From assembly GCF_002237555.1 (NCBI RefSeq), contig NZ_CP022540.1, positions 620,001 to 684,000 on the forward strand: a DNA stretch of 64,000 nt. Reading direction: 5' to 3'. Source of the DNA: Antarctobacter heliothermus (GTDB lineage Bacteria > Pseudomonadota > Alphaproteobacteria > Rhodobacterales > Rhodobacteraceae). Positions 1-9,406 of this stretch are shown here, piece after piece; positions within the stretch are counted from its first letter, which is position 1, and every line of letters begins with the position of its first letter. A model generated the notes under the pieces. The model was not told the origin of the DNA. It searched no databases and worked only from the letters and a program-made list of their open reading frames with translations. The position numbers were made by a program, and so were the translations under genes.

Positions 1-392
1 AACAGTACGTTGATGATCTGTGGCAGCTCGTCGATGCGCGACTTGCGCAAGAACCCACCCAGCGGCGTGATCCGGTCCGTTTCCAGTGGGCTATCAGCGC
101 CCCGGCTGATTTTGGGCACCGCACGCATCGTGCGGAACTTGATTGCACGGAACGATCGACAGTTGCGCCCCATGCGCCGCTGAACAAAAAACAAGGACCC
201 CTTGTTGTAAAAAGGATTCAACAAAAGAAGTGCTAGCGCGAAAATGATTAGAAACGGCAAAAGCAGAACACTCATCACAATATCAAAACCGCGTTTGCTA
301 ATCCGAAGCGCTATTGAGTATTCCGCACTTTTATTTCGACGCGACGGACCCGCAGAAATCACTGCGTCATCCAGAAGCCTTAAGTCAAACAT
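1..392 (-). CDS. Bacterial sugar transferase (phosphoglycosyl transferase), 3' end cut by window
   Basis: Translating from an ATG at 392 gives about 130 residues before the window edge. A GGGGG stretch just upstream serves as ribosome binding site. Residues about 38-60 form one hydrophobic segment (FDIVMSVLLLPFLIIF). It is followed by the family hallmarks RRMGRN, FRAIKFRTM and, near the edge, LRKSRIDELPQIINV. These identify the monotopic WcaJ/PglC-like family, which transfers a sugar phosphate from a nucleotide sugar to undecaprenyl phosphate at the inner membrane and so starts exopolysaccharide or O-chain synthesis. The sugar is unknown. Base composition here is more AT-rich than in the rest of the window. 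Confidence 0.88.
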   Translation of the reverse strand, partial: MFDLRLLDDAVISAGPSRRNKSAEYSIALRISKRGFDIVMSVLLLPFLIIFALALLLLNPFYNKGSLFFVQRRMGRNCRSFRAIKFRTMRAVPKISRGADSPLETDRITPLGGFLRKSRIDELPQIINVL

Positions 393-851
393 GTTGCCCC
401 CAAGGGTAAAAAAATCTGCAACATCGCTGCGCCTGCACACGATCGTAGCTATGCCTTGATGTACGTCAGTCAACGACGCCAAGTCAATTAACAAAAAATT
501 AAGTACAAAGGTCGCACCAAACAGCGGTGCAAATTTGCACAATTTTTCCGTACTCAGAAAATTCTCCAGCTTTCGCAGAGTGTTGACATGGTCGGTGACG
601 ATGATTTTTGGCACACCGCACACGCGGTCTGATCCCACCTCAGATCAACCCAGAGATGCGAAATCACGAAGCCTGTTGCGTTGTGCAACTGCAGAAAAAT
701 CAGGTGTTTTGGCCGCCTTCAGGACTACTCTGAGGGGGCTCGCACGACGGTTTCGAACCGTCGATCGGAATGCCGCGCCAAACCGCTGCGCTGCGGCGAG
801 ATGCCTGATATTAATGCACCTGGGGTATATCAGTCGCTCGCCGGATCACGA
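393..851. other. Gene-free, AT-richer gap with a perfect 14-bp palindrome
   Basis: No convincing gene is seen in this gap between two minus-strand genes. It holds the candidate promoter above and the perfect palindrome GTGCAAATTTGCAC at 527-540. The palindrome lies about 55 nt upstream of the promoter -35 and is a plausible regulator site. Short reading frames here lack family motifs. Confidence 0.5.
446..473 (-). promoter_or_regulatory. Candidate promoter of the sugar transferase
   Basis: On the minus strand TTGACT (473-468) is followed after 16 nt by TAGCTA (451-446). This would start a leader of about 47 nt ahead of the ATG at 392. The match is moderate and only by eye. Confidence 0.35.
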
Positions 852-1619
852 CTAAGCCTGAATGAATGAGACCTTATCCTGTTCAACCAATGCGGCAGTC
901 AGCATACCCGTGGCATAGGCCCCGGTATCTATGGGAATGCGTCCCTGAACGACGCGCGGTTGTTCTGTGATGGTGTGGCCGTGCACGACCCACAGCCCAT
1001 CTGCGCGGGGCTTTTGGTGGAACTCGGGATGACCCCAGAGCAGGTTTCCCGTTTCCTGCTCGTCGATCGGCAGATCCGGGTCTGCCCCGGCATGGACCAC
1101 AACCACATTGCCCGACTGCCATGACAGTGGCAATTCGCGCAGCCACTTGATGATGTCCTCGCCGATGGCGGCGGCAAGGCGGTCACGCATTTCGAACCAC
1201 TGCGACGCGGACCCGTTTCCCAAGACGGGCTGCACACGGTAACTGGCCAAGGTCTGCAACCCGCCATGGCGCAGCCAGCGCGGTCCACGGCCTTGGGGGT
1301 CGTCCAGAACATCCAGCAACATCTGTTCGTGATTGCCCATAAGGCAGTGCATCAAATCCCCGGCGGCCTGACTCAACACGAACAGTCGGCGCAGCACACG
1401 ACGGCTTTCTTCACCCCGATCGACATAGTCGCCCACCATAACCAGCAGCGCCTCCGGGTGGCGCAAGCCGTCCAACCGGTGCAACATCTGTTCCAGCAGG
1501 CGATCGCATCCGTGCACATCCCCCACGGCGAAAAAGGGAACGTCCGGCTGGATCGGAGAATAAGCCCCCTTGGGACGTTCGGATGACCGGTTTTTGCTAC
1601 GCAGAATCATAAGACACAT
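852..1619 (-). CDS. Metallophosphoesterase, PPP-type serine/threonine phosphatase
   Basis: A 255-residue protein with the ordered PPP metal and phosphate motifs GDVHG (about residue 33), GDYVDRG (about 63) and GNHEQM (about 95), then VVVHAG and VVHGHT histidines further on. This is the usual size of bacterial PrpA/PrpB-like protein phosphatases, which use two metal ions to remove phosphate from proteins or, in ApaH-like members, to split dinucleoside polyphosphates. The protein substrate cannot be told from the sequence. The ATG at 1610 is an alternative start three codons in. It has no partner gene nearby. Confidence 0.85.
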   Translation of the reverse strand: MCLMILRSKNRSSERPKGAYSPIQPDVPFFAVGDVHGCDRLLEQMLHRLDGLRHPEALLVMVGDYVDRGEESRRVLRRLFVLSQAAGDLMHCLMGNHEQMLLDVLDDPQGRGPRWLRHGGLQTLASYRVQPVLGNGSASQWFEMRDRLAAAIGEDIIKWLRELPLSWQSGNVVVVHAGADPDLPIDEQETGNLLWGHPEFHQKPRADGLWVVHGHTITEQPRVVQGRIPIDTGAYATGMLTAALVEQDKVSFIQA

Positions 1620-1789
1620 TTAAGGCCTACATCCGCCCGAACAAGGCAGGAAGCGTTTCGTGGTGAAGTTCCCGGAACGCTCGGCTTGGATTTATCCGGC
1701 ATTAACCTGTTGGAACGAAGGTATTTGCCTTGTGACGTCAAGACCGCGACACTACGCGCGATGCGTTGCAAGTTGCATGAGGCAAAGCC

Positions 1790-2821
1790 ATGTTCTTCCT
1801 GACCGGCCTTCTTGGCATGATGGCGATTGGATCCTTCGCGTTCCTCGGCCTTGGGTCCGAAGATGACGACCGCGAATCCGCAGATGACTTTGACCCGATG
1901 GAGGATGCAGAGGGCACGGACGACCCGGACTATGATCTGTTTCAACCGCACAGGGAAACCGCGTCCGTAGATGAACTGCCAGACGTCTCTGTCGACAAGC
2001 AACCGGCCAACGACGACCCTGCGCCGACAAATGCAGAAGATATCTCTGCGAACAGCGATTTGTATGAAGAAGCCCTTTACGGCACGGACGTGGACGACCT
2101 CATTTTCGGCGGCGATGCAGACGAGTTGCTGCGGGGATTTGACGGTAGCGATACGCTCGACGGCGGCGATGGGGATGACACGCTCGAAGGACAGAACGGC
2201 CCGGACGACCTATATGGTGGCGAAGGTGCGGACACTCTATCAGGCGGGACAGGCCACGATACGATGAACGGTGGCGCGGGGGACGATCTCTTGCGGGGCG
2301 GCACGGGCGACGACGCGTTGCACGGGCGCTCTGGGGACGACACGCTGCTGGGAGATCGCGGTCAGGACACAATGTTTGGCGGTGATGGCAACGACTTGAT
2401 TTCCGGTGTCCGTCTTAACGGCGACGGCGTAGACATTGATCAGCGCGACTATCTCAATGGCGGGGACGGCGACGACACCATTGTTGCCGGTGACGACGAC
2501 ATCGTCTCTCTTGGCGCTGGTGCCGACGTCCTTGTTCTGGGCGAATGGATGGCCGAAACGGGTGCAGAGATCCTCGACTACGATGACGAAGAGGACCAGT
2601 TGATGGTGGTCTTCAACGATGCATTGCATGGCGACGCACATGATCTGGACATGCGTCCCAACGCCACCAACCCCGCGTTGACAGAAATCCTGCTGGGGGA
2701 CGAAGTGTTGGCCACCTTACCAACCGAAGACGCGCCCGATCTCAGCAATGTCGTCCTCATCGCCGAAAGCTCATTGATTGATCTCGGCCTCGAAGAGGCC
2801 GCAATCCGCCATGCCGGTTAA
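1790..2821 (+). CDS. RTX calcium-binding repeat protein with N-terminal membrane segment
   Basis: 343 residues. Residues 2-22 are hydrophobic (FFLTGLLGMMAIGSFAFLGLG). An acidic linker rich in D/E follows to about residue 95. Then come about ten GGxGxDxLxGG nonapeptides (about 100-210) and a second short RTX patch near 220-245. RTX repeats fold into Ca2+-filled beta-rolls and usually mark type I secretion substrates. The N-terminal hydrophobic stretch instead suggests anchoring or a leader. No catalytic domain is visible. It precedes a much larger RTX protein on the same strand by 135 nt, so the two may share a role at the cell surface. Confidence 0.8.
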   Translation: MFFLTGLLGMMAIGSFAFLGLGSEDDDRESADDFDPMEDAEGTDDPDYDLFQPHRETASVDELPDVSVDKQPANDDPAPTNAEDISANSDLYEEALYGTDVDDLIFGGDADELLRGFDGSDTLDGGDGDDTLEGQNGPDDLYGGEGADTLSGGTGHDTMNGGAGDDLLRGGTGDDALHGRSGDDTLLGDRGQDTMFGGDGNDLISGVRLNGDGVDIDQRDYLNGGDGDDTIVAGDDDIVSLGAGADVLVLGEWMAETGAEILDYDDEEDQLMVVFNDALHGDAHDLDMRPNATNPALTEILLGDEVLATLPTEDAPDLSNVVLIAESSLIDLGLEEAAIRHAG

Positions 2822-2956
2822 CCGCTGCGGCACCGCGCGCGTCTAAGAACTAAAAACAAACTAAAATAGCAACTTAAGTCCGGCTTTTTGCCACAGATCG
2901 GTCGCTGACATGTCGCGGCCCACATCGATTCTGCCCCCAGTAATGAGGGGTAAGAC

Positions 2957-5900
2957 ATGGCATCCTACAATGTGTCGCTTGCGTCGGCGACCGCGACCGG
3001 AACTTTTGTTCAAGAGTCTCACTTTGGAACCAACGCACTACACGACGTCAACATCAGCACTACGGGCGACATGCTGCCCCATGATGGGTTTATCGCCGCT
3101 GTTGACGCGCTTGATCTGACGAACTTGCGCTATCCTGGTGGCCACGCTGAAAACACGCTGGACGTCACCCGCCTGGAGAACGGACAACTCCGCGCCGAGG
3201 TGCGTGCCTTTATGGATTGGGTCGTCGCCAACAGCACCCCGGACAACATGATCCAGGTCACCGTTGTCTTGCCCACCAAGATCGACATCCCCGCCGCCCA
3301 GATGGAGGCGTTCGTCTACCTGTTGCTTGAGCAATACGGTGATCACATCACCGGTCTAGAGATCGGCAACGAATACTCGATCGGTACGCGGGTCGAGGGC
3401 TTTGACCGTAGCACCCACCCCGAAGACATCCCCGACAGCGACTTTGTTTCATCGATGACAGAGTCCGAATACGGCATCGCCGCCAATCGGGTGATCAACG
3501 CGGCACAGGACGCTATCGACCGGCTGGCCCAGGATCGGCCCGGTCTGGGCCATGACCCGGCGATCCTGATTCAGTTGGGCGACTCAAACGGTGCGGGCAG
3601 CGCCTACAAAGGCAATGGCAGCTGGGATGAGGCGAACGAGGCAATTCTGGAATGGTTGGACCAGCGCGCCATAGACGCAATCGACGGGGCCGTGGCGCAT
3701 TACTACTACAACCAGTCACACGTCGAAACGCAGGCGTTCGAGGGCACCTATCAGGAGGTGCGCAGCCTGGATCAGCGTATCGACAATTTCAACGAACACC
3801 TTGGACGCGAAGTCCCGCTCTACATTACAGAATGGAACGTGCTGAACACCAACATGAACCAGCAAGGTATGGCCGCCGCCTCGACCCTGCTGGAAATGTT
3901 CGAAGTCATGGTGCAGCTTGAGACCGCTGACGCCTTTATCTGGCCGCTGCAACACCGCATATCCAATACCATCGCCGGGAACCGCAGCGAAGATGGCGTA
4001 GATCTCTCCGCCGGGGGCGGCGCCTTCAAACTGATGGCTGACAATCTTCGGCCTGAAACCAGCGTCGAAACCGGCCATGTCGAACAGTTTGAAAGCATCG
4101 ACACCGAGTGGACCGGCAGCAATGGCGAGGTCGAGACCAACTATTACGCCAGTCCCTATCACGACGTGATTTACGTCTCGCTGCGCGATCTGGACCCCGG
4201 CACCGTCAATTTTGACCTGCGGCCCTTTCTGGATGAGGCCGTTTCCGTGAATGTCACCCGCATGACCATGGATCCCGCATCGTCCGACGGTTTTAGCGAT
4301 CTGGCGGACGAAAACGGGCTCAACCGGCTTGGCCGTCGCTACATCGATGCCGAAGAATATGCTGCGCTTTCGCAGTTGGCCTTTTTCGACGAGACCGACA
4401 AGAACCACATTCAGACCACCGGCAACGGCCAGTACCGGACCTATCTGCCCACGGTCACGGGCATTGTCACGCTGACCGGCAATCCCGACTCAATCGAAGA
4501 CTACTACTTTGCAACCGAAACAGACGTGGACCCGCTGTTTGTTTCGGTGAACGGCGATTTCCTCAACAGCGGCACCGTCGCGCTGAACATGATGCCGTAT
4601 GATGTGGCGCAGATCGTCATCGAAAAGAAATGGATTCAGGAAGGTGGCTCTGGCGATGAGACTTTCACCGGCGGCATCGGCATGGACGTGGTTCTTGGAC
4701 GCCACGGCAACGACACGATCTCGACCGGCGAAGGTGACGATACGCTCAAGGGGGGATACGGCAATGACCTGCTGAACGCGGGGTCGGGAAACGACTCCAT
4801 CCATGCCGGGGAGGGCAACGACACCATCTTTGCCGGGGCAGGCGACGATCTGATAGAGGCTGGCCGCGGTACAAAGATCATTGATGGCGGCGCGGGGAAA
4901 GACACGCTCTGGCTGGACGGCAATATCAACGCCTACACCGCCTCTCTTGTGAACGGTCAATTGCGGCTGATCGGCGACGGAACGGACGCCCGCATTTCCG
5001 GTGTCGAAACCCTTGTCTTCGCGGACCAGCGCGTGTCCGTTACCGATTACCTGAACGGCCTCGAAGGCGGCACGGTGGACCAACCAAAGGGCCAGTATGG
5101 CACCGCTCACGACGACTTGTTGAACGGGTCGTCCGACAATGAGATCCTCAGCGGCGATGCCGGTCATGACATTCTGGTGGGTAACAGCGGTCACGACACC
5201 TTGATGGCGGGCGAAGGGACCGATCTGTTGATCGCCGAAGAACGCGGCCTGTATGGCACTGACGCCTCTGAACAGGTTTATCGGATCTACAAGGCAGTCT
5301 TTGGACGCGAACCGGACGTGAACGGGCACCAGTACTGGGTGACACAGCTTGCCTCGTCCGCCAAAACACACGCGGAAATCGCCAAAGGGTTCATGGGGTC
5401 GCCAGAGTTCCAGAACACCTACGGCACGACGACCGACGTGGAATTTGTCACGCTTCTTTACCAGAACGTGCTTGGCCGCGCGCCCGATCCCGGCGGCCTG
5501 AACGCTTGGTTGTCGAACTTATCGGACGGTATGACGCGCCAGATGGTGGTGCGTCATTTCGCCGAAAGTCCGGAAAACAAATCCTCGACCTATGAAAGCC
5601 AGGTCGATTTTGACGCAAGGTGGGACGCAACTACATGGACCGATGACGTCTTTCGCATGTTTCAGACTGTCTTTGATCGCGTCCCCGACGCGGACGAATT
5701 TCAGGACTGGACGCTCAGCCTGTCGAACGGGGTATCGCTAGAGGCTGCGGTCAGCACGCTGATGGCGTCGGCGGAGTTTCAGGCCAGCTATGGGGCCACG
5801 ACAAATGCGGAATTCGTGGCCCATCTGCACCAAAATGCGCCCGGCAACGACCCCGGCGGGATGGCGGCGTGGACGACGGCGCTGGACCAAGGGCTCGACC

Positions 5901-6277
5901 GGGCAGACGTGATCATCGCCTTGATGAATTCAACCGAGTCCGTCTTGGCCACCGAGTCAGACCTCAAAGCCTATGTGCAAGCCCTCGGGCCTGACGATGT
6001 GCTGGAGGCTGGCAGCGGCAACGACATCCTGTCCGGCGGCATGGGTTGCGACAGTTTCGTCTTTGACCCCACCGATGACGGCACCCACACCGTGACCGAC
6101 CTAGAACCCTGGGACATCATCGACATTTCTGAATTCGGCTACGCCGACGTGGATACCGCCCTTGCCCATATGATCCAACAGGACGACGATGTCGTCTTTC
6201 AGGATCAGGGCGTGACAGTGGTGTTCTCCGGCGTCGATCTGGATGACATCACCGACGACATGATCGCATTGCTGTGA
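2957..6277 (+). CDS. Large secreted clan GH-A-like glycosidase with RTX and DUF4214 modules
   Basis: 1106 residues. The N-terminal ~550 residues resemble a clan GH-A (GH51/GH39-like) barrel: LRYPGG near residue 57, acid/base candidate Glu139 in LEIGNE, and nucleophile candidate Glu292 in YITEWN. An RTX block follows at about 565-655 and another at about 715-760. Two DUF4214 repeats span about 774-1000 (motifs YxxVFGRxPD and GRAPDPGGL). A final RTX-like stretch ends in a hydrophobic/acidic tail ending DDMIALL, typical of type I secretion signals. No N-terminal signal peptide is seen, which fits type I export. It is probably an extracellular polysaccharide-acting enzyme; the substrate is unknown. 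The sugar transferase nearby hints at matrix remodelling. Confidence 0.75.
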   Translation: MASYNVSLASATATGTFVQESHFGTNALHDVNISTTGDMLPHDGFIAAVDALDLTNLRYPGGHAENTLDVTRLENGQLRAEVRAFMDWVVANSTPDNMIQVTVVLPTKIDIPAAQMEAFVYLLLEQYGDHITGLEIGNEYSIGTRVEGFDRSTHPEDIPDSDFVSSMTESEYGIAANRVINAAQDAIDRLAQDRPGLGHDPAILIQLGDSNGAGSAYKGNGSWDEANEAILEWLDQRAIDAIDGAVAHYYYNQSHVETQAFEGTYQEVRSLDQRIDNFNEHLGREVPLYITEWNVLNTNMNQQGMAAASTLLEMFEVMVQLETADAFIWPLQHRISNTIAGNRSEDGVDLSAGGGAFKLMADNLRPETSVETGHVEQFESIDTEWTGSNGEVETNYYASPYHDVIYVSLRDLDPGTVNFDLRPFLDEAVSVNVTRMTMDPASSDGFSDLADENGLNRLGRRYIDAEEYAALSQLAFFDETDKNHIQTTGNGQYRTYLPTVTGIVTLTGNPDSIEDYYFATETDVDPLFVSVNGDFLNSGTVALNMMPYDVAQIVIEKKWIQEGGSGDETFTGGIGMDVVLGRHGNDTISTGEGDDTLKGGYGNDLLNAGSGNDSIHAGEGNDTIFAGAGDDLIEAGRGTKIIDGGAGKDTLWLDGNINAYTASLVNGQLRLIGDGTDARISGVETLVFADQRVSVTDYLNGLEGGTVDQPKGQYGTAHDDLLNGSSDNEILSGDAGHDILVGNSGHDTLMAGEGTDLLIAEERGLYGTDASEQVYRIYKAVFGREPDVNGHQYWVTQLASSAKTHAEIAKGFMGSPEFQNTYGTTTDVEFVTLLYQNVLGRAPDPGGLNAWLSNLSDGMTRQMVVRHFAESPENKSSTYESQVDFDARWDATTWTDDVFRMFQTVFDRVPDADEFQDWTLSLSNGVSLEAAVSTLMASAEFQASYGATTNAEFVAHLHQNAPGNDPGGMAAWTTALDQGLDRADVIIALMNSTESVLATESDLKAYVQALGPDDVLEAGSGNDILSGGMGCDSFVFDPTDDGTHTVTDLEPWDIIDISEFGYADVDTALAHMIQQDDDVVFQDQGVTVVFSGVDLDDITDDMIALL

Positions 6278-6416
6278 CAGTCCTTCATTCCGCCCGACCC
6301 GTTCGGGTGGGATGCTTGACTCTCCTCCCGTTCCCCGCCAACCCCGATAAAAATGCTCAGGCTGTGCGGGGGCCTCCCGCTTTCCGGCCAAAACGGGTGT
6401 GCCATGGAGGCGGGAC

Positions 6417-8054
6417 ATGCAAAAACAGCATCGAACTTTGGGTGAGCGACTTACCGTCGGCGTCGCTGTCCTGATCGCCGCTTTCTGCGCCCTGCCCCAC
6501 ATGGGTGTGATGCTGGCGGCGCTGTCCGCCGAAAGCGATACTCTGGCGCATCTGGCGGATACGGTACTGGGCCGCTACACCGGCACCACCCTGATCCTGC
6601 TGGCGCTGGTCAGCCTTGGTACCTTTTTGATCGGAACCGGCGCGGCCTGGCTGGTGGTCATGACCGAATTCACCGGGCGGCGGGTCCTAGAGGTGGCGCT
6701 GGTGCTGCCGCTGGCCTTTCCCGCCTATGTCGTCGCCTACGCCTACACGCATCTTCTGGACCATCCCGGCATCGTTCAGGCGACACTGCGCGACGTCACC
6801 GGATGGGGACCGCGCGATTACTGGTTCCCAGAAATCCGGTCGACCGGCGGGGCGGCGGCAATGCTGATGCTGGTGCTGTACCCCTATGTGTACCTGTTGG
6901 CTCGCGCCGCCTTTGTCAGCCAAAGCGCGACCACGATTTTTGCCGCCCGTTCTCTGGGGCGTACGCCTCTGGGCGCGTTTCTGTCCGTCACCCTGCCGAT
7001 GGCGCGCCCCGCCATTGCGGCCGGTGTCCTGCTCACAGCAATGGAAACCATCGCGGACTATGGGACAGTGTCCTATTTCGGCGTCCAGACCTTTGCCACC
7101 GGCATCTACACCAGTTGGTTTTCACTGGCCGACCGGGCGGGCGCGGCGCAACTGGCGCTTGGCTTGCTGGCCTTTGCCCTGCTGCTGGCCGTGCTAGAGC
7201 GCAGCAGCCGGGGACAGGCGCGCTATCACGCCGGTCGCCGGTCCGAGCCGATCCCCCGCGCCCGCCTGACCGGCGGGTCAAACGCTGCGGCGCTGGCAGC
7301 CTGTAGCCTGCCCGTGCTGCTGGGCGCACTGATTCCAGCCACCGCGCTGCTGACTATGGCACTGGGGTCGGAACAAGACCTGCTCAGCCGCCGCTACATC
7401 CGCTTTATCGAAAACTCGCTTACGCTCGCCACGGTTGCGGCGCTGGTGACTGTGACAGCGGCAATCATCCTTGGCAGCGTCAGCCGCATTCTGCCCGGCC
7501 GCCTGTCGGCCACGGCGCTGTATGCGGGCCGGTTGGGTTATGCCGTTCCCGGCGGGGTGATCGCCGTCGGCCTGATGGTGCCATTTGCGGCCTTCGACAA
7601 TTCGCTGGACAGTTGGATGCGCGAGACCTTTGACATCTCCACCGGCCTGCTATTCACCGGGTCGATCTGGGTGCTGGTCGGGGCCTATATGATCCGCTTT
7701 CTGGCCGCCGCCATCGGTGCGTACGAGGGCGGCATCTCTGCCGTCAGCCCCAATATGGACGCCGCTGCGCGGGTGCTGGGCCAGAACGCAATGGGCACGG
7801 TGCGCCGGGTTCACATGCCCCTGCTCAGACCGAGCCTGCTGACCGCCGCGCTGATTGTCTTTGTCGATGTGATGAAGGAACTGCCTGCCACGTTGATCAT
7901 GCGTCCGTTCAACTATGACACACTGGCGGTGCAAGCACACCGGCTGGCCGCCGATGAACGGCTGGAGGGCGCCGCCGTGCCCAGCCTTGTGATTGCGCTT
8001 CTGGGCCTGTTGCCTGTGGTGCTATTGATCCACCGGATGCGCAAGGACACATGA
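6417..8054 (+). CDS. Fe(III) ABC transporter permease (FbpB/SfuB type)
   Basis: 545 residues from the ATG at 6417, chosen because GGAGG at 6406-6410 lies 6 nt ahead; a GTG at 6399 would add six residues. Two halves, each with about six membrane segments, carry the binding-protein-dependent EAA loops (AARSLGRTPLGAF... and AARVLGQNAMGTV...), as in fused FbpB-type permeases that move ferric iron, and sometimes thiamine, across the inner membrane. A ferric-binding protein gene lies convergently just downstream, supporting iron. No ATPase gene adjoins, which is odd for this family. Confidence 0.85.
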   Translation: MQKQHRTLGERLTVGVAVLIAAFCALPHMGVMLAALSAESDTLAHLADTVLGRYTGTTLILLALVSLGTFLIGTGAAWLVVMTEFTGRRVLEVALVLPLAFPAYVVAYAYTHLLDHPGIVQATLRDVTGWGPRDYWFPEIRSTGGAAAMLMLVLYPYVYLLARAAFVSQSATTIFAARSLGRTPLGAFLSVTLPMARPAIAAGVLLTAMETIADYGTVSYFGVQTFATGIYTSWFSLADRAGAAQLALGLLAFALLLAVLERSSRGQARYHAGRRSEPIPRARLTGGSNAAALAACSLPVLLGALIPATALLTMALGSEQDLLSRRYIRFIENSLTLATVAALVTVTAAIILGSVSRILPGRLSATALYAGRLGYAVPGGVIAVGLMVPFAAFDNSLDSWMRETFDISTGLLFTGSIWVLVGAYMIRFLAAAIGAYEGGISAVSPNMDAAARVLGQNAMGTVRRVHMPLLRPSLLTAALIVFVDVMKELPATLIMRPFNYDTLAVQAHRLAADERLEGAAVPSLVIALLGLLPVVLLIHRMRKDT

Positions 8055-8182
8055 CGCCGACATGAGGTCCGGGGCCAACCCGGGACGGGCGTTTTCCATT
8101 GAGAACCCTGACCTCTGGAACCAAAACCGCCCGCATCCCGGTTCTGGTTCGAGCCTTCCTGCCTCCCCCCCATACGGCACAC

Positions 8183-8212
8183 AAAAAAGGCGCGGGGATG
8201 TCTCCCCGCGCC
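8183..8212 (-). terminator. Intrinsic terminator of the ferric-binding protein gene
   Basis: Perfect 10-bp stem 8189-8198 / 8203-8212 (GGCGCGGGGA) with a 4-nt loop. On the minus strand it is followed by six T residues (8188-8183). It sits 28 nt past the stop at 8241. Confidence 0.85.
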
Positions 8213-8240
8213 TCGCCGTCTAGGTAATCTGAATGCTGGA

Positions 8241-9266
8241 TTACTTCCAACCGACCTCGTTAAAGATCTTCTGTGCGGTCGGGATATTCTTGGCCACGGC
8301 GCTCAGGTCCACATCGTCAGGTTTGAAGAACCCCAAAGCCGCCACCGACGGGCTAAGGCCCACACCGGGAACCGCAGGGTATTCGTCATTGCCGGCCGAG
8401 AAGTACTTTTGCGCCTGATCGCTTGTCAGGTACTCAAGGAACTTGATCGCGTTGTCACGGTTGGGCGAATTAACGGCCACGCCACCCCCAGACAGGTTCA
8501 TATGCGCACCGGTGCCGTCTTGGTTCGGAAAGACCCAACCGATCTGGTCCAGTCCTTCGGTCAAACCGCTGACATCTGTGCGGATTGCGCGGGCAAAATA
8601 GTAGGTGTTCGACAGCGCGACACCGCATTCGCCCGACACCAGTCCACGCAGCTGATCGGTATCGCCGCCCTGCGGGTCACGCGCAAAGTTTGCCACCACG
8701 CCAGCCGCCCAGTCACGCGCACCGTCTTCGCCCAGATGCTCGACCAACGACGCCAGCAGCGTCTGCATGTAGGAGTTGGTGCCCGACCGGATACAGACCT
8801 GCCCTTTGTACATCGGGTCTGCCAGATCCTGATAGGTCGCGGGCGGGGTCGTCACCTCTTCCTTGTTGTAAAAGATGATGCGCGCGCGCTGTGAGAAGCC
8901 AAACCATTCGTTCTCGGCATCCTGCAAATAGCCTGGCACCCGCGCTTCCAACACATCACTGTCGACCGGCTGCAGCACTCCGGCATCCTTTGCGCGCTCA
9001 AGACGCGAGGTATCGACGGTCAGCAGAACGTCCGCAGGCGAATTGAGCCCCTCTGCCTCCATCCGTGCGATCAGCTCATCCGCATTGCCTTCGATGCGGT
9101 TGATGGTGATGCCGGTCGCGTCTTCGAAATCGGAGTAAAGCCGCTCATCCGTATCGTAGTGGCGCGAGGAATAAATGTTGACCTCGCCCTCTGCCACGGC
9201 CGCCACAGGGGTCAGGCCCGCCGTCGCGATCAGGGTCAGCGCGGAAAGTCCGGACGTCAATTTCAT
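8241..9266 (-). CDS. Periplasmic Fe(III)-binding protein (FutA/FbpA family)
   Basis: 341 residues with a cleavable signal peptide (about 1-25, ending PVAAVAEG). The mature start EVNIYSSRHYDTDERL is characteristic of FutA/IdiA/FbpA ferric-binding proteins. The paired tyrosines of NTYYFARA (about residue 220) and Tyr/His near the N terminus are the expected iron ligands. It delivers ferric iron to an ABC permease such as the convergent one at 6417-8054. It has its own terminator and a separate upstream region, so it is expressed independently of the permease. Confidence 0.9.
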   Translation of the reverse strand: MKLTSGLSALTLIATAGLTPVAAVAEGEVNIYSSRHYDTDERLYSDFEDATGITINRIEGNADELIARMEAEGLNSPADVLLTVDTSRLERAKDAGVLQPVDSDVLEARVPGYLQDAENEWFGFSQRARIIFYNKEEVTTPPATYQDLADPMYKGQVCIRSGTNSYMQTLLASLVEHLGEDGARDWAAGVVANFARDPQGGDTDQLRGLVSGECGVALSNTYYFARAIRTDVSGLTEGLDQIGWVFPNQDGTGAHMNLSGGGVAVNSPNRDNAIKFLEYLTSDQAQKYFSAGNDEYPAVPGVGLSPSVAALGFFKPDDVDLSAVAKNIPTAQKIFNEVGWK

Positions 9267-9298
9267 GCTGTGCTCCTCTTGGATCTAATTCCTTATGC

Positions 9299-9355
9299 TT
9301 TTAGTCAATTACAGAAACCACCGCACAGCGCAAGCCTTTGTCGATTGTTTTAGTC
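9299..9355 (-). promoter_or_regulatory. Candidate iron-regulatory half-sites upstream of the ferric-binding protein
   Basis: The minus strand carries two direct copies of GACTAAAA (9306-9299 and 9355-9348), one inside TTGACTAAAA. They resemble half of the alphaproteobacterial iron boxes of Irr/RirA type, but no full palindrome is visible, and no good -10 follows at the right distance. Confidence 0.3.
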
Positions 9356-9406
9356 GGAATACCGTGTCACAGATTTCCACCCCGTCCGACGCGGACCGGG
9401 GCGCGC

